Counted from the first letter of the stretch, positions 16,494 to 26,526 are shown. The stretch: 52,073 nt of DNA from Sphingobacteriia bacterium (GCA_009924095.1 RFSG01000005.1:1-52073); one strand, 5' to 3'. The notes: generated from the letters alone by a model not told the origin. Translations and numbers: made by a program.

Positions 16494-18296
16494 ATGACAA
16501 ATGAAATAAGCCAGGCTGTGGGGCCAGATCCACATTCTTGTGCAAATCCCGCTGAGGTTAGGGTAACGCATCTGGAGTTGGATTTAACAGTTGATTTTGA
16601 AAATAGAAAATTGAAGGGTTCGGTTACGCTTCAACTTTCACGGGCTGAGGGATCAACCACCTTGTGGTTAGATTCACGTCTTTTAACGATTCATAGCATC
16701 ACAAGTGAGAAGGACGAAGAATTGGCCTACACTCTTGCGGAAACGGGTCAAGCCTGGAAAGGGGAGAGTCTTCGAATAGTACTTCTTTCGGATACCCAGG
16801 TGGTAAAGATTGAATACGAAACGCATCCGGAATCCCCAGCGTTACAATGGCTTTCTCCCTCCCAAACGGATGACCATCAACATCCATTTTTGTTTAGTCA
16901 GTCTCAAGCTATTTTAGCCAGAAGTTGGATACCCTTGCAAGATGGTCCAGGATATAGATTTACGTATTCTGCCAAAATAAAAGTTCCTAAGGGAATGCGC
17001 GCACTCATGAGTGCTCCCAATAAATCTGGCCTATCCTCAACTGGAGAATATAGCTTCCGTATGCCTTATCCGATTCCGGCATATTTGTTATCTATTGCTG
17101 TTGGGGTTTTGGATTTCAGACCCTTGGGTCCAAATACGGGAGTATATGCAGAACCTGGCGTGTTAAGCGTTGCTGCATACGAGTTTGCTGCTTTACAATC
17201 CATGTTAGAAACCGCAGCTAAACTCTATGGCCCTTACCGATGGGATAGATATGACTTGTTGGTGTTACCTCCGAGCTTCCCCTTTGGGGGAATGGAGAAT
17301 CCTTGTATCACCTTTGTAACTCCGACCATTTTATCCGGAGATAGATCTTTGGTGAGTTTAGTTGCCCATGAGTTAGCGCATTCTTGGTCAGGGAATTTAG
17401 TAACCAATGCTACCTGGAATGATTTCTGGCTAAATGAAGGGTTTACCGTTTATTTTGAAAGAAGAATAATGGAGGCCATTGAAGGAGCGGAATATGCAAA
17501 AATGCTGGCAGTATTGGGTTGGCAAGATCTTCAACAAACTTTAAAAGAATTTAAAGGTAAACCAGATGCTACCTGTTTAAAACTTAAACTATCAGATCAA
17601 GACCCGGATGAAGGCATGAATGAAATTGCCTATGAAAAGGGATATTTATTGTTGTGTAAAATTGAATCAGTGGTTGGGCGTGCCGCGATGGATAAGTTCT
17701 TGGTTCAGTATTTTGAGAAGAATGCCTTTAAAGCTATTGATACAGAAGGTTTCTTAGTTCAATTAAAAGAGCTACTCTTGACCGATGATAAATTGTGGAA
17801 AGCAGTTTCCCCTGAAGCCTGGATTTATAAACCCGGATTACCCAAAAGTGAAAAGGGGCCTGTATCTGCTCGTTTTGAAGCGGTTCAACAGGTGTTGGAT
17901 ATCCAATTAAAAAAAGGGGAACTACCAACCCCTGCGATTACCCGTGGGTGGAGCACACATGAATGGTTACATTACTTAAGAGGATTACCGAAGCCATCTC
18001 CCATTGACGTTTTAACGAAATTGGATGCTATGTTTCATTTTTCCTCTAGCGGAAATGCCGAAATTTCAAGTGCCTGGTTTTTATTGGGGATAAGCTCTAA
18101 ATATTATCCAATGATGGAATCATTGCAGTCGTTTTTATTCAGAACCGGCAGACGGAAGTTTATTGTGCCTTTGTATAAAAGTTTACTAAATGCAGGCTTT
18201 GAGGATGAGGCTCAATCTTGGTATGCCGAAAGCAGGCCGAACTATCACTATGTTGCACAAGCAACCCTGGATCCTTTAGTTGGATTACCGGAATAA
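16494..18296 (+). CDS. M1-family zinc aminopeptidase, leukotriene A4 hydrolase type
   Basis: A 600-residue metallopeptidase close in length to LTA4 hydrolase (about 610). The zinc site is H292-E293-LA-H296 with the third ligand E315 (NEGFTVYFE). The exopeptidase motif is GGMENPCITFVTPTIL, and the conserved YEKG tyrosine follows near residue 384. The N-terminal beta domain and a helical C-terminal domain (about 460-600) complete the LTA4H fold. No signal peptide is visible, so it should be cytoplasmic, trimming N-terminal residues from peptides; epoxide hydrolase activity cannot be judged. The next gene, rsmI, begins three bases after its stop, so they probably form an operon with lnt. Confidence 0.92.
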   Translation: MTNEISQAVGPDPHSCANPAEVRVTHLELDLTVDFENRKLKGSVTLQLSRAEGSTTLWLDSRLLTIHSITSEKDEELAYTLAETGQAWKGESLRIVLLSDTQVVKIEYETHPESPALQWLSPSQTDDHQHPFLFSQSQAILARSWIPLQDGPGYRFTYSAKIKVPKGMRALMSAPNKSGLSSTGEYSFRMPYPIPAYLLSIAVGVLDFRPLGPNTGVYAEPGVLSVAAYEFAALQSMLETAAKLYGPYRWDRYDLLVLPPSFPFGGMENPCITFVTPTILSGDRSLVSLVAHELAHSWSGNLVTNATWNDFWLNEGFTVYFERRIMEAIEGAEYAKMLAVLGWQDLQQTLKEFKGKPDATCLKLKLSDQDPDEGMNEIAYEKGYLLLCKIESVVGRAAMDKFLVQYFEKNAFKAIDTEGFLVQLKELLLTDDKLWKAVSPEAWIYKPGLPKSEKGPVSARFEAVQQVLDIQLKKGELPTPAITRGWSTHEWLHYLRGLPKPSPIDVLTKLDAMFHFSSSGNAEISSAWFLLGISSKYYPMMESLQSFLFRTGRRKFIVPLYKSLLNAGFEDEAQSWYAESRPNYHYVAQATLDPLVGLPE

Positions 18297-18299
18297 TTC

Positions 18300-18977
18300 A
18301 TGGGCACCATAACTCTGGTTCCAACACCGATTGGCAATCTTGAAGACATTACCCTTCGAGCGCTTCGGTATTTAAAAGAATCAGATAAAATAGCAGCCGA
18401 GGATACACGGGTGACCCGAAATTTATTAAATCACTTTAATATTACCGTCCCCTTAATTTCTTTGCATTCCTATAATGAACATGCTTTAGTTAACCGATTA
18501 ATTGAGCAAGTACAAACTGAAAATTGGAAGCTGAGTGTGGTCAGTGATGCCGGAACCCCTGGGATTTCTGATCCCGGTTTTTTATTGGTGAGAGAGGCGT
18601 TGAAGGCAGGTTTAGAAATTGAGACCTTACCTGGACCAACTGCTTTTGTTCCTGCATTAATCAATAGTGGTTTGCCTTGTGACCGATTTGTATTTGAAGG
18701 GTTTTTACCGGTTAAGAAAGGAAGACAAACTCGATTAAAGCAACTTCAACCTGAAACGAGAACCATTATTTTATATGAATCTCCCCATAGGTTATTAAAA
18801 ACACTAGAGGAACTTTCAGGAATTTGCGGGGAAGATCGATTGGTGTCGGTCTCCAAAGAAATAAGCAAAAAGTTTGAAAAACATTTTCGAGGAAGTTTGG
18901 CAGAAGTGAAAAGTGCTTTACAAGGAACTGTTCCCAAGGGCGAATGGGTAATTATTTTAGGAGGCAATGAAAAATAA
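18300..18977 (+). CDS. rsmI: 16S rRNA (cytidine-1402) 2'-O-methyltransferase
   Basis: A 225-residue SAM-dependent methyltransferase of the tetrapyrrole-methylase fold that modifies C1402 in the ribosomal P site. It begins with LVPTPIGNLEDITLRALR, then AAEDTRVTRNLL, then VVSDAGTPGISDPG, all standard RsmI signatures, and later YESPHRLLKTL. The length fits versions that lack the extra C-terminal segment of E. coli RsmI. It lies three bases after the aminopeptidase stop, and its 3' end overlaps the lnt start by 11 bases, consistent with one transcript. Confidence 0.95.
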   Translation: MGTITLVPTPIGNLEDITLRALRYLKESDKIAAEDTRVTRNLLNHFNITVPLISLHSYNEHALVNRLIEQVQTENWKLSVVSDAGTPGISDPGFLLVREALKAGLEIETLPGPTAFVPALINSGLPCDRFVFEGFLPVKKGRQTRLKQLQPETRTIILYESPHRLLKTLEELSGICGEDRLVSVSKEISKKFEKHFRGSLAEVKSALQGTVPKGEWVIILGGNEK

Positions 18978-20670
18978 TTATTTAAAACTCCTCCTTTCAG
19001 GATTATTATTGGTGTTGGCTTTTCCGCCATTTCCATTTCCTTTTTTAATTTGGATTGCTGGAGTTCCCTTGTTGGAGGTTTTGTTTTCTATTTCTTCAGA
19101 ACCTCTTCCTTCCACTGCCCCGGGCAAATGGAATCTGCTGTTGAGAACCATTTCCTTTCAACCCTTATGGAAAAAAGGCTGGAAAACCAATCTGGTAAAG
19201 GGAATCAAGCCATATAAAATGGCTTTTCGATATTCTTATTTCACATTCTTTATATGGAATCTTGGAGCCTGTTATTGGTTGGCATTAACAGCTTGGCATG
19301 TACCCACCGATGAGGCGTTTAGTAGTTTTCTTGCAGGGTTGGTTGCGGTATTGCTAAACCCATTATTTATGTCCATCCCAATTTTGATTTGGGCGATGTT
19401 ATTTCCAAGACTTCCAATTTGGCTAAAGGGAATTTGTTTAATTGTATTTTGGATTGGCTTCGAATTCTTACATTATAACTGGGACTTATCCTGGTCCTGG
19501 TTAACCTTGGGAAATAGTTTCACCAATTTTCCTGAATTTCTACAATATGCTGAATTTACAGGGGTTTTGGGGGTGTCCTTATGGATTCTTGTCCTAAATG
19601 CTTTCGCATATTCGGTTTGGGTAGGAATAAAAAGCCGAAGGGTGAAAGGTCTATCTATTATTGCATTTTTACTAATAGCTTGTTTACCATTAGGGCTTAA
19701 TTATTGGATTTTGGATGCCAATCGAGAAGTTTTTCAGTCGTCAGCTTCAATGAATGTGCGGGTAATACAGCCTAACATTGATCCCTATGTTAAGTTTGAT
19801 CATGATGGATTAGAAGCTCAATTAACGGGGTTTTATCAATTGGCAGATGCTCCAGGGGCAGATACCATTGATTTGGTAGTATTACCGGAAACAGCAATTC
19901 CAGAAGCGGTATGGACACATGAGATTTCGACAAGTGAATTGTTCAAAGGCTTTTGGACTTTAGTAGCAAAGTATCCTCAGTTATCAATATTAACAGGGTT
20001 TACAGAGCTACGTCAATTTGATTCTCCGGATGTGTCCAGTGCCTCCCGTCCCTTTGATAATGGGTATTATGACTACTGCAATTCAGCAGTAATTATTGGC
20101 AGTTCTCAATTTCGTACCCATCAAAAGGGATGGTTGGTTCCTATGGTTGAACGAATTCCTTTTTTAGATCAATTAAGTTTTCTGAAAGATTACAATATTG
20201 ATATTGGTGGTGGATTGGGTTCGTATGGGAAATCAGATTCAGCGAAAGCTTTATTTACTCGGAAAGGAGTACCCGTTGGAGTGTTGATTTGTTATGAATC
20301 GGCATTTGGTAATTATGCCAGAGAGTATCCTCTTTTAGGGGCAAGTCTATTAACAGTAATCACCAATGATGGTTGGTGGGGGCGTTCTTCCGGCTATATC
20401 CAACATGCAGGATTATCTGTTCTTAGAGCCATTGAAAATAGACGCTGTGTGGCGAGAAGTGCAAATACAGGCATTTCCTTATTTGTAGATGAAAAAGGAT
20501 ATAGATATAAAGAAGTGGAATGGGGAATTGCAAAAGCTATTGATAAAAAACTTCCACTTTTTACCCATATTACTTTCTATGCCCAATATGGAGATTATAT
20601 TGGAAAAATTGCAGTAATGATCGGATTGTTGTTTTGGGTTTTGGGTATTTTAAAAAGAAGAAATAAGTAA
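18967..20670 (+). CDS. lnt: Apolipoprotein N-acyltransferase
   Basis: A 567-residue inner-membrane enzyme that N-acylates the lipobox cysteine of lipoproteins. The N-terminal half has about six to eight helices, and the C-terminal half is a nitrilase domain. The catalytic triad candidates are Glu in VVLPETAIPE, Lys in HQKGWLVP and Cys in VLICYESAFG, followed by TNDGWWG. It has an extra loop of about 30 residues after the second helix (near residues 42-75) that is not typical of E. coli Lnt. The start overlaps rsmI by 11 bases. A small lipoprotein, a possible substrate, is encoded convergently three bases later. Confidence 0.94.
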   Translation: MKNNYLKLLLSGLLLVLAFPPFPFPFLIWIAGVPLLEVLFSISSEPLPSTAPGKWNLLLRTISFQPLWKKGWKTNLVKGIKPYKMAFRYSYFTFFIWNLGACYWLALTAWHVPTDEAFSSFLAGLVAVLLNPLFMSIPILIWAMLFPRLPIWLKGICLIVFWIGFEFLHYNWDLSWSWLTLGNSFTNFPEFLQYAEFTGVLGVSLWILVLNAFAYSVWVGIKSRRVKGLSIIAFLLIACLPLGLNYWILDANREVFQSSASMNVRVIQPNIDPYVKFDHDGLEAQLTGFYQLADAPGADTIDLVVLPETAIPEAVWTHEISTSELFKGFWTLVAKYPQLSILTGFTELRQFDSPDVSSASRPFDNGYYDYCNSAVIIGSSQFRTHQKGWLVPMVERIPFLDQLSFLKDYNIDIGGGLGSYGKSDSAKALFTRKGVPVGVLICYESAFGNYAREYPLLGASLLTVITNDGWWGRSSGYIQHAGLSVLRAIENRRCVARSANTGISLFVDEKGYRYKEVEWGIAKAIDKKLPLFTHITFYAQYGDYIGKIAVMIGLLFWVLGILKRRNK

Positions 20671-20673
20671 GTC

Positions 20674-20937
20674 TTATCTTCTACCGCAACGGGTTTCTGT
20701 AATGACTACCTCGAGACTAGCGCCATTACCGTATTCTTCGCGATCCACATTACCATTCATTTGGTCGTAGTCTTTACCACAGGCTGGAATATTGGGTAAG
20801 GTTTGTACCGTTGTTCCGGCTTGTGTGGTGCGAGTAATTGTTTTTTGACAAACCCCACAATTTCTTTTGCATCCCGTGAATAATATCCCGGAACCCATAA
20901 TTAAAATAAATCCTGCCAGCAGTACAGAATGTTTCAT
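20674..20937 (-). CDS. Small cysteine-rich lipoprotein, function unknown
   Basis: An 87-residue predicted lipoprotein. A hydrophobic signal (residues 4-21) ends in the lipobox LFTGC, so the mature protein starts at Cys22. The mature part has CKRNCGVCQK immediately after the lipid anchor, then a further PACGKDY and ETRCGRR, giving five cysteines besides or including the anchor close to one another. The CxxC spacing could bind a metal or form disulfides, but no family is recognised. It is expressed from its own promoter box (20946-20953) and converges with lnt. Composition is like its neighbours, so no sign of transfer. Confidence 0.7.
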   Translation of the reverse strand: MKHSVLLAGFILIMGSGILFTGCKRNCGVCQKTITRTTQAGTTVQTLPNIPACGKDYDQMNGNVDREEYGNGASLEVVITETRCGRR

Positions 20938-20945
20938 AGCAATAA

Positions 20946-20953
20946 CAAAGCTA
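20946..20953 (-). promoter_or_regulatory. -7 box TAGCTTTG for the small lipoprotein
   Basis: Perfect TAnnTTTG on the minus strand, eight bases before the ATG at 20937. No convincing -33 TTG at 17-23 bases. Confidence 0.5.
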
Positions 20954-21026
20954 CTGAATTTTTAGATAATCGAATTTTATCCTCAGAAAATTAATAATAA
21001 AGCATTCTGAAAGGGGATGATAAGCC

Positions 21027-22550
21027 CTAATGGGCAACCACCCCAATTTGTAATATAGTACTCATCCATTTTAACGCCTCAGTAAGAGGGACAATTCCTA
21101 GAACGATTAAGGCTAAAGGCATTAACCAAACAGGGGGTAAATACTCGAACGTAAGAGTTGAATTCAAAATGGTTGGCTCTGATTTTAAGAATAATCCTCT
21201 TGCCGGGGAAAGATAATAATACAGGGCTAAAAGGGTATTAAATAGGACTGATAAAAGTAATGCTAACCAAATCGCCTCAGATTGATTTTGCCATTGTTGA
21301 AACAAAGGAATTAATAAATTTATTTTCGCAAAAAAACCTGCTGTTGGAGGCAAGCCTCCTAAGGCGGCCAAACAGATAACCAAGGAAGCAGAAGTCCATG
21401 GGTACGTTTTTCCAATGCCCGTCCAAAGTCGGATCTCATCAGTGTTGGTAAAATACTCTAATCGAGATAAGGCAATAAATGCACCCGAACTTGCCAGTAA
21501 ATAAATAAAGCCATACCAGATTAAGGCTGTTTCTGCTTCGGGTTGTTGGCAGGCAATTAATGATAACCAATATCCGGTGTGCGCTATGCCAGAATATGCC
21601 AATAGTCGTTTGAGCTTGTGTTGACGCAGGGCTCCAAGGTTTCCCCAAAACATTGATAATATCGCTACACAAGCTATCAATAATTGAAAGCCAGATTGCA
21701 ACGGGGTGCCATAGAATAAATGAGAAAATCGGATGACGATTACCAAAGCAATTAACTTAGGTCCATTTGCCAAGAAAGATGCAATTGAAGCTGGCACACC
21801 AGCATACACATCTGGGCTCCAAAAATGAAAAGGAACCGCCACTAATTTAAACGCCAACCCTACTCCCCAAAACAATAATGCAAGTATTGCTAAATACCCA
21901 TGATCTGAAATCAATCCTTGAATAAATCCAGGATCATTAATTTCTAAAGTGCCAGAGATGCCATACAATAGGGATATGCCATATAACTGAATGGCGGAAG
22001 AAACAGATCCATAAATAAAATATTTTACAGCAGCCTCTGCACCTACTTTGGGTTTTTTAAAATAGGCGGTTAATAAATAAGAAATGAGTGAAATTATTTC
22101 TAAGCATAAAAAAATCATCAATAGGTTTACTGCGCCAGATAATAACAACATTCCTAAAAGTCCGATGGATAAAAAAAAATAAAACTCTGAACCCCATTCA
22201 AATTGTTTGTTTTTAGAGAGGGTCATTAACCATATCCCAAAGGCGGAGAAAATCGCAAAAAGTTTAAAAATAAGGGTAAGTCCATCTACTCTGACCATCC
22301 CCATGAACCAATCAAATTGGAGGGTATATTTTAGGGTATTAAACTGATCTCCAACTAGGATGGCAGTAATTAGAATGCCAATTCCAGAAAGAATAGTAGG
22401 AACATATGGGTTTTTACGAATGATGGGAATTACAGAAGTTAACAGTTGAACTAATATCCAACCACACAGAAACAATTCAGGCCCAAAATGTCCTAAACTT
22501 TGCCGCAAGTGAGCAATTTGACCTTCTAAATTTCCAACATAAAATTCCAT
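21027..22550 (-). CDS. nuoN: NADH-quinone oxidoreductase subunit N
   Basis: A 507-residue antiporter-like, proton-pumping membrane subunit of respiratory complex I, with about 14 hydrophobic helices. The conserved glutamate and lysine segments of the family are visible: LCLEIISLISYLL, then AEAAVKYFIYGSVSSAIQLYGISLLYG, the broken helix region VPFHFWSPDVYAGVP, and KLKRLLAYSGIAHTGY. It is the last gene of the nuoI-N block and lies three bases after the nuoM stop. A GC-poor 89-base gap separates it from the small lipoprotein gene. Confidence 0.96.
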   Translation of the reverse strand: MEFYVGNLEGQIAHLRQSLGHFGPELFLCGWILVQLLTSVIPIIRKNPYVPTILSGIGILITAILVGDQFNTLKYTLQFDWFMGMVRVDGLTLIFKLFAIFSAFGIWLMTLSKNKQFEWGSEFYFFLSIGLLGMLLLSGAVNLLMIFLCLEIISLISYLLTAYFKKPKVGAEAAVKYFIYGSVSSAIQLYGISLLYGISGTLEINDPGFIQGLISDHGYLAILALLFWGVGLAFKLVAVPFHFWSPDVYAGVPASIASFLANGPKLIALVIVIRFSHLFYGTPLQSGFQLLIACVAILSMFWGNLGALRQHKLKRLLAYSGIAHTGYWLSLIACQQPEAETALIWYGFIYLLASSGAFIALSRLEYFTNTDEIRLWTGIGKTYPWTSASLVICLAALGGLPPTAGFFAKINLLIPLFQQWQNQSEAIWLALLLSVLFNTLLALYYYLSPARGLFLKSEPTILNSTLTFEYLPPVWLMPLALIVLGIVPLTEALKWMSTILQIGVVAH

Positions 22551-22553
22551 AGG

Positions 22554-24227
22554 TCAGGGTTGAGGTAACCAATTGGATAATCCCACATCAAATAAGTGTG
22601 TGAGTAATTGAGGAAATAGTCCTAAGAGTAGCGTCAAGATAGCCAACGGTAGTAAAATGATCCATTCCCTAAGGGTTAAATCTTTTAATTTTTCTTTCCA
22701 ACTTTCCTCAAGGGTATTAAATGAACCAAAAAATAATTGATTGGTGGCTCTTAAATAATAAGCAGCAGAAAAAATCATTCCTGTGGTTGCAAGTAGCTTA
22801 ACGGTTAAAGATAATTCAGGGGTATGAAATACTCCACTTAACACCAACAGTTCTCCAATAAAAATATTTAATCCGGGAATCCCCATGGCAGCAAAAAAGG
22901 CTAATAAGGTAAATCCAGTAAATGCAGGCATAGGTTTCCAGAGACCTTGATAACTATTCATATCTCTGTTTTGGGTTCGGTCATAAATTACACCTACCAA
23001 TAGGAACAGACTTGCAGAAACAATTCCATGGTTAAAGAGTTGTAACATGGATCCTGTAACCCCCCCATATTGATAAGCAGAAAAACCTAATAAAACATAT
23101 CCCATGTGCGAAATGGAAGAATAGGCAACCATACGTTTTAAATCTTTTTGGGCTAAGGCACACCAAGCTCCATACAAAATAGAGATTAACCCCAACCCAC
23201 TGATTACTCCTTGCCAGGTAATAGCGGCATCTGGGAAATAACCCCAAGCGGTTCTGAGTAAGCCGTATCCTCCAACTTTTAATAATAGGGCGGCAAGTAT
23301 TACAGATATTGGGGTTGGTGCTTCCACATGGGCAATAGGTAGCCAAGTATGAAAGGGAACCGAGGGTAGTTTTATTAAAAAACCAATCAACAATAATAAG
23401 AAGGCAATGCTTCTAATGGAATATCCATTCCAGGTTTTAGTTAGAGATAAAACTGAATCAGGAATTAAATTTAATGGTAGGCCATGTGCATCCCTTTCAT
23501 GTCCAAAATCAAATCGAAAGGTTCGAACAATATGTTGAGGTTCAATTCTTCCATTCGCAATTAATTCTTGAATATGAAGACTAAGCGCTTTACCTGGAAA
23601 GGAATCCATCGAACCTATTGGAATTCCTACATTTCGTGCAGTTTCTATCGGATCATAATAACTGAAACCAACGGCTATCATCACCAATAAAATAAATAAA
23701 GACCCGGCTAACGTGTACAGAAAAAATTGGAGTGCAGCTGATTCTTTATTAGCCCCTCCCCATTTCCCAATTAAGAAATACATGGGTAATAATATCGCTT
23801 CAAAAAAAAGAAAGAATAGAAAAAAATCAGCAGCTAAAAAACATCCATATAAAGAAACATTCAGAATAGACATTAATAAATAATATCCTTTACTATCATT
23901 TTTTGAAATTGAATAAGATGCGTAGCCTGCAATGGGAAGAATTATCGCACAAAGCAAAACCATTAAAACATTTACGCTATCTAACCCAACAGAATAATTA
24001 ATTTGAAACCAACCTGATGACCCTAAGGAAACCTTTATCCAGGTAATGTTTTCTGTCCATTTTAGCCAATTGGGTTCTGTATTTAGGGCTTCCGGCAAGA
24101 TGCCTCCAATTACAATCATGGATTGAAGTAGCGTCAGGGTTAAATATCCCCACCTATGCCATTTGGGGGGCATCCATAACCATAAAGGCAACCCGATCAA
24201 GGGAAGAAAAATCAATAAACTTAACAT
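22554..24227 (-). CDS. nuoM: NADH-quinone oxidoreductase subunit M
   Basis: A proton-pumping subunit of complex I, 557 residues from the ATG at 24227 (an in-frame TTG two codons earlier is less likely). It has about 14 helices with the family signatures FFEAILLPMYFLIGKWGG, the broken-helix LPSVPFHTWLPIAHVEAPTP, and KDLKRMVAYSSISHMGYVLLG. It is longer than E. coli NuoM (509) because of an extra loop between the helix carrying the YYDP segment and the VPFHTW helix: roughly residues 190-260, with GMP-like and DFGHERDAHG stretches. Similar insertions occur in other Bacteroidota NuoM, from memory. It sits between nuoL (30 bases upstream) and nuoN. Confidence 0.95.
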   Translation of the reverse strand: MLSLLIFLPLIGLPLWLWMPPKWHRWGYLTLTLLQSMIVIGGILPEALNTEPNWLKWTENITWIKVSLGSSGWFQINYSVGLDSVNVLMVLLCAIILPIAGYASYSISKNDSKGYYLLMSILNVSLYGCFLAADFFLFFLFFEAILLPMYFLIGKWGGANKESAALQFFLYTLAGSLFILLVMIAVGFSYYDPIETARNVGIPIGSMDSFPGKALSLHIQELIANGRIEPQHIVRTFRFDFGHERDAHGLPLNLIPDSVLSLTKTWNGYSIRSIAFLLLLIGFLIKLPSVPFHTWLPIAHVEAPTPISVILAALLLKVGGYGLLRTAWGYFPDAAITWQGVISGLGLISILYGAWCALAQKDLKRMVAYSSISHMGYVLLGFSAYQYGGVTGSMLQLFNHGIVSASLFLLVGVIYDRTQNRDMNSYQGLWKPMPAFTGFTLLAFFAAMGIPGLNIFIGELLVLSGVFHTPELSLTVKLLATTGMIFSAAYYLRATNQLFFGSFNTLEESWKEKLKDLTLREWIILLPLAILTLLLGLFPQLLTHLFDVGLSNWLPQP

Positions 24228-24257
24228 GGACAAATGTTTATCCTCATAATATTATAA

Positions 24258-26210
24258 TTAAATAAGAGCCCAACTCAGTAGCATTAATAATAAGGTGCCA
24301 ATGACAATTGATTTCCAAAGATAAGATTGGATTTTTCCAGTTTGTAATGACCTTAAAATATCTCCGATAAATATGATCCCTAGACTTAAGGAATTTACAC
24401 TTCCTAACAGTATGTTTTTTTCTACCCATACGGTCGTCATTGCTAAAGATTTTTCGGAATCACCTTGTTTAGGATTTTTAAAGATTCGGGCAACTCCTAC
24501 AATTAGGTATTTATGCAATGCCAAGTCAAATAAAAAAACGAGTGCCACAAATTTTCGAAGGGTAAGAGTAATTAATCGTTCCCAGAAAAAATTAAATGAC
24601 CAAAAAATACTGATGGAATCCTGAACACCTAAGGCGGATTCTTTATTTCTTTTATATTGAAAATATTTAATCATACCTCCTATAGCTGTGGCTCCGGTAG
24701 CCAAGATCAAGGCAATCCAGGGAAGAGGTTCAGGTATTAAACTTAATTGCAGTGGATATAAATTATGTAAGATCCATGCGCCTTCGGTTTTCCAAGGGGT
24801 TAGGGGATTAATGAAAATAGACAATGCACCTAAAGAGGTGATTAAAATTGGAAATGAATAAGAAATCGGAAAACCGAAAATTTTAACTGGATTAGTAGAT
24901 TCTGGACCTGAAAATAATAATCGAATTAATCTAAACACATTTGAACCTGTAAAGGCAAAGGTTGTTAAAGTGCAAAGGATGAATAAACCTGAAGTAAGGG
25001 AAGGTTGGTTAGAAAAACCAAACAATACAAAAGCTAAAATGGATTCTTTTGATAATCCTCCCGAAAATAATGGCAAACCAGCAAGGGCAAATAATAAGAT
25101 CAGTAGAGGGATTTTTAAGAAAGGTAATCGGGAAAGGCTATGATTAAGTTTGTGTATTTCTTGAGTGCCCGGTACTTCAGGATTGTCAACATGATATTGA
25201 TGAATAAGCACCCCAGCAATTAAAAACAATCCACATTTAAATATTGCATGAGTGCCTAAATGAAAGAACGCTAAGTCTGTAGCGCCTAATGCTGCAATCA
25301 TTATCATTAGACCCAAGTGAGATAAAGTTGAGTAAGCCAATGTTCTTTTAATGTCGGATTGAGATCCAGATGTCCAAGCAGAGAATACTGCTGTTACTGC
25401 ACCAATCCCAGCAAGGCCAAAGCTGATTGGATAACTTGCCATTGGCAGTATGGACAGGCAAAAATAAACTCCGGCAGCAACCATGGTGGCAGCATGCATT
25501 AATGCAGAGGCAGGAGTTGGACCAGCCATGGCGTCAGGCAACCAACTATGAAAAGGAAATTGTGCGGATTTCCCCATTACTCCTATTAACATTAAGGCTA
25601 AGGCAAGTTGAGGTATTACCCCTTGGATAGTAACTAAATTTATTACTTGCAAATCAGTTTGCCCGGTACTGGAGATCCAAAGTAAAATACCACTTAACAA
25701 ACCGGCATCTCCAATTCTATTTAGCAATAAGGCTTTTCGAGCCGCAATTCCAGAAGATTTTTTTTCATTCCAAAATCCAATCAAAAACCAGGAACAAACG
25801 CCTACCAATTCCCAACAAAAAAATAAAGTAATTAAGTTGGAAGTATATACAATCCCTAACATAGAAAAAACGAATAGGGCTAAAAAAACGTAATACAACT
25901 TTTTCTTATTTTCTTTCGCCAAATACGAAAAGGAATACTGTTGAACCAACCCATAAATTCCGCAAACCAACACTCCCATTATTTGTGAAACTTTATCATT
26001 TCTCCAGGCAAATGTCCAAGTGAAATGAGGGGTTTCCCACCAAACAAAAGAACTCGGAATAAATTGCGGATTAATTGCAATCACAACCGATATGCCCAAT
26101 AAAAGCCAACTAAAAATTGAGGTAAATAATGTTAAGCCTTTCCAGTTGGCAGGCCAAATTATCTGAATTACAGCAATACTTAAGGGCAGTAGAAATAAAA
26201 AGTAAAACAA
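24258..26210 (-). CDS. nuoL: NADH-quinone oxidoreductase subunit L
   Basis: The largest proton-pumping subunit of complex I, 650 residues with about 15-16 helices and the long lateral amphipathic helix at the C-terminus. Signatures are FFCWELVGVCSWFLIGFW, QFPFHSWLPDAMAGPTPASALMHAATMVAAGVY, DIKRTLAYSTLSHLGLM and FKCGLFLIAG (given in parts). No ATG precedes the first helix after the nuoK stop, so translation probably begins at the TTG (26210) eight bases downstream of nuoK or at a nearby CTG. The weak start may be relieved by coupling to nuoK. Confidence 0.94.
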   Translation of the reverse strand: MFYFLFLLPLSIAVIQIIWPANWKGLTLFTSIFSWLLLGISVVIAINPQFIPSSFVWWETPHFTWTFAWRNDKVSQIMGVLVCGIYGLVQQYSFSYLAKENKKKLYYVFLALFVFSMLGIVYTSNLITLFFCWELVGVCSWFLIGFWNEKKSSGIAARKALLLNRIGDAGLLSGILLWISSTGQTDLQVINLVTIQGVIPQLALALMLIGVMGKSAQFPFHSWLPDAMAGPTPASALMHAATMVAAGVYFCLSILPMASYPISFGLAGIGAVTAVFSAWTSGSQSDIKRTLAYSTLSHLGLMIMIAALGATDLAFFHLGTHAIFKCGLFLIAGVLIHQYHVDNPEVPGTQEIHKLNHSLSRLPFLKIPLLILLFALAGLPLFSGGLSKESILAFVLFGFSNQPSLTSGLFILCTLTTFAFTGSNVFRLIRLLFSGPESTNPVKIFGFPISYSFPILITSLGALSIFINPLTPWKTEGAWILHNLYPLQLSLIPEPLPWIALILATGATAIGGMIKYFQYKRNKESALGVQDSISIFWSFNFFWERLITLTLRKFVALVFLFDLALHKYLIVGVARIFKNPKQGDSEKSLAMTTVWVEKNILLGSVNSLSLGIIFIGDILRSLQTGKIQSYLWKSIVIGTLLLMLLSWALI

Positions 26211-26217
26211 AGGCAGG

Positions 26218-26526
26218 TTAGTCTTTTAACTGTGTAGTTTCATCTAAAGTAATGGTTCGATAATGGTGGTAAAGCTGCAAAATTAAGGCTAGCCCTACAG
26301 CAGCATTAGCAGCAGCAATTACAATTATAAAGAGTACAAATATATTCCCTCCCATTTTATCGTAGTCCTGTCTTCCAAACCCAACCAAATTAAGTGCAGA
26401 AGCATTTAGCATAATTTCAATTCCCATTAAAATAGCGATTGCATTTTTTCGTGTAAAAACAATAAACAAACCGATGGTAAACAAAACGGCACTTAAAATG
26501 TAAAAATGTTCAGAGGGTATGGCCAT
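26218..26526 (-). CDS. nuoK: NADH-quinone oxidoreductase subunit K
   Basis: A small three-helix subunit of complex I, 102 residues from the ATG at 26526, beginning MAIPSEHFYIL as in other NuoK. A longer frame reaching 26583 overlaps nuoJ and adds 19 residues not found in the family, so I reject that start. The buried glutamates in MGIEIMLNASALNLV (helix 2), essential in the family for proton transfer, are present. It lies eight bases after nuoJ and eight before nuoL. Confidence 0.95.
   Translation of the reverse strand: MAIPSEHFYILSAVLFTIGLFIVFTRKNAIAILMGIEIMLNASALNLVGFGRQDYDKMGGNIFVLFIIVIAAANAAVGLALILQLYHHYRTITLDETTQLKD

Noticed and set aside
24373..24624. Plus-strand frame opposite nuoL
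   Set aside because: Antisense to the conserved NuoL C-terminus; no motif or promoter.
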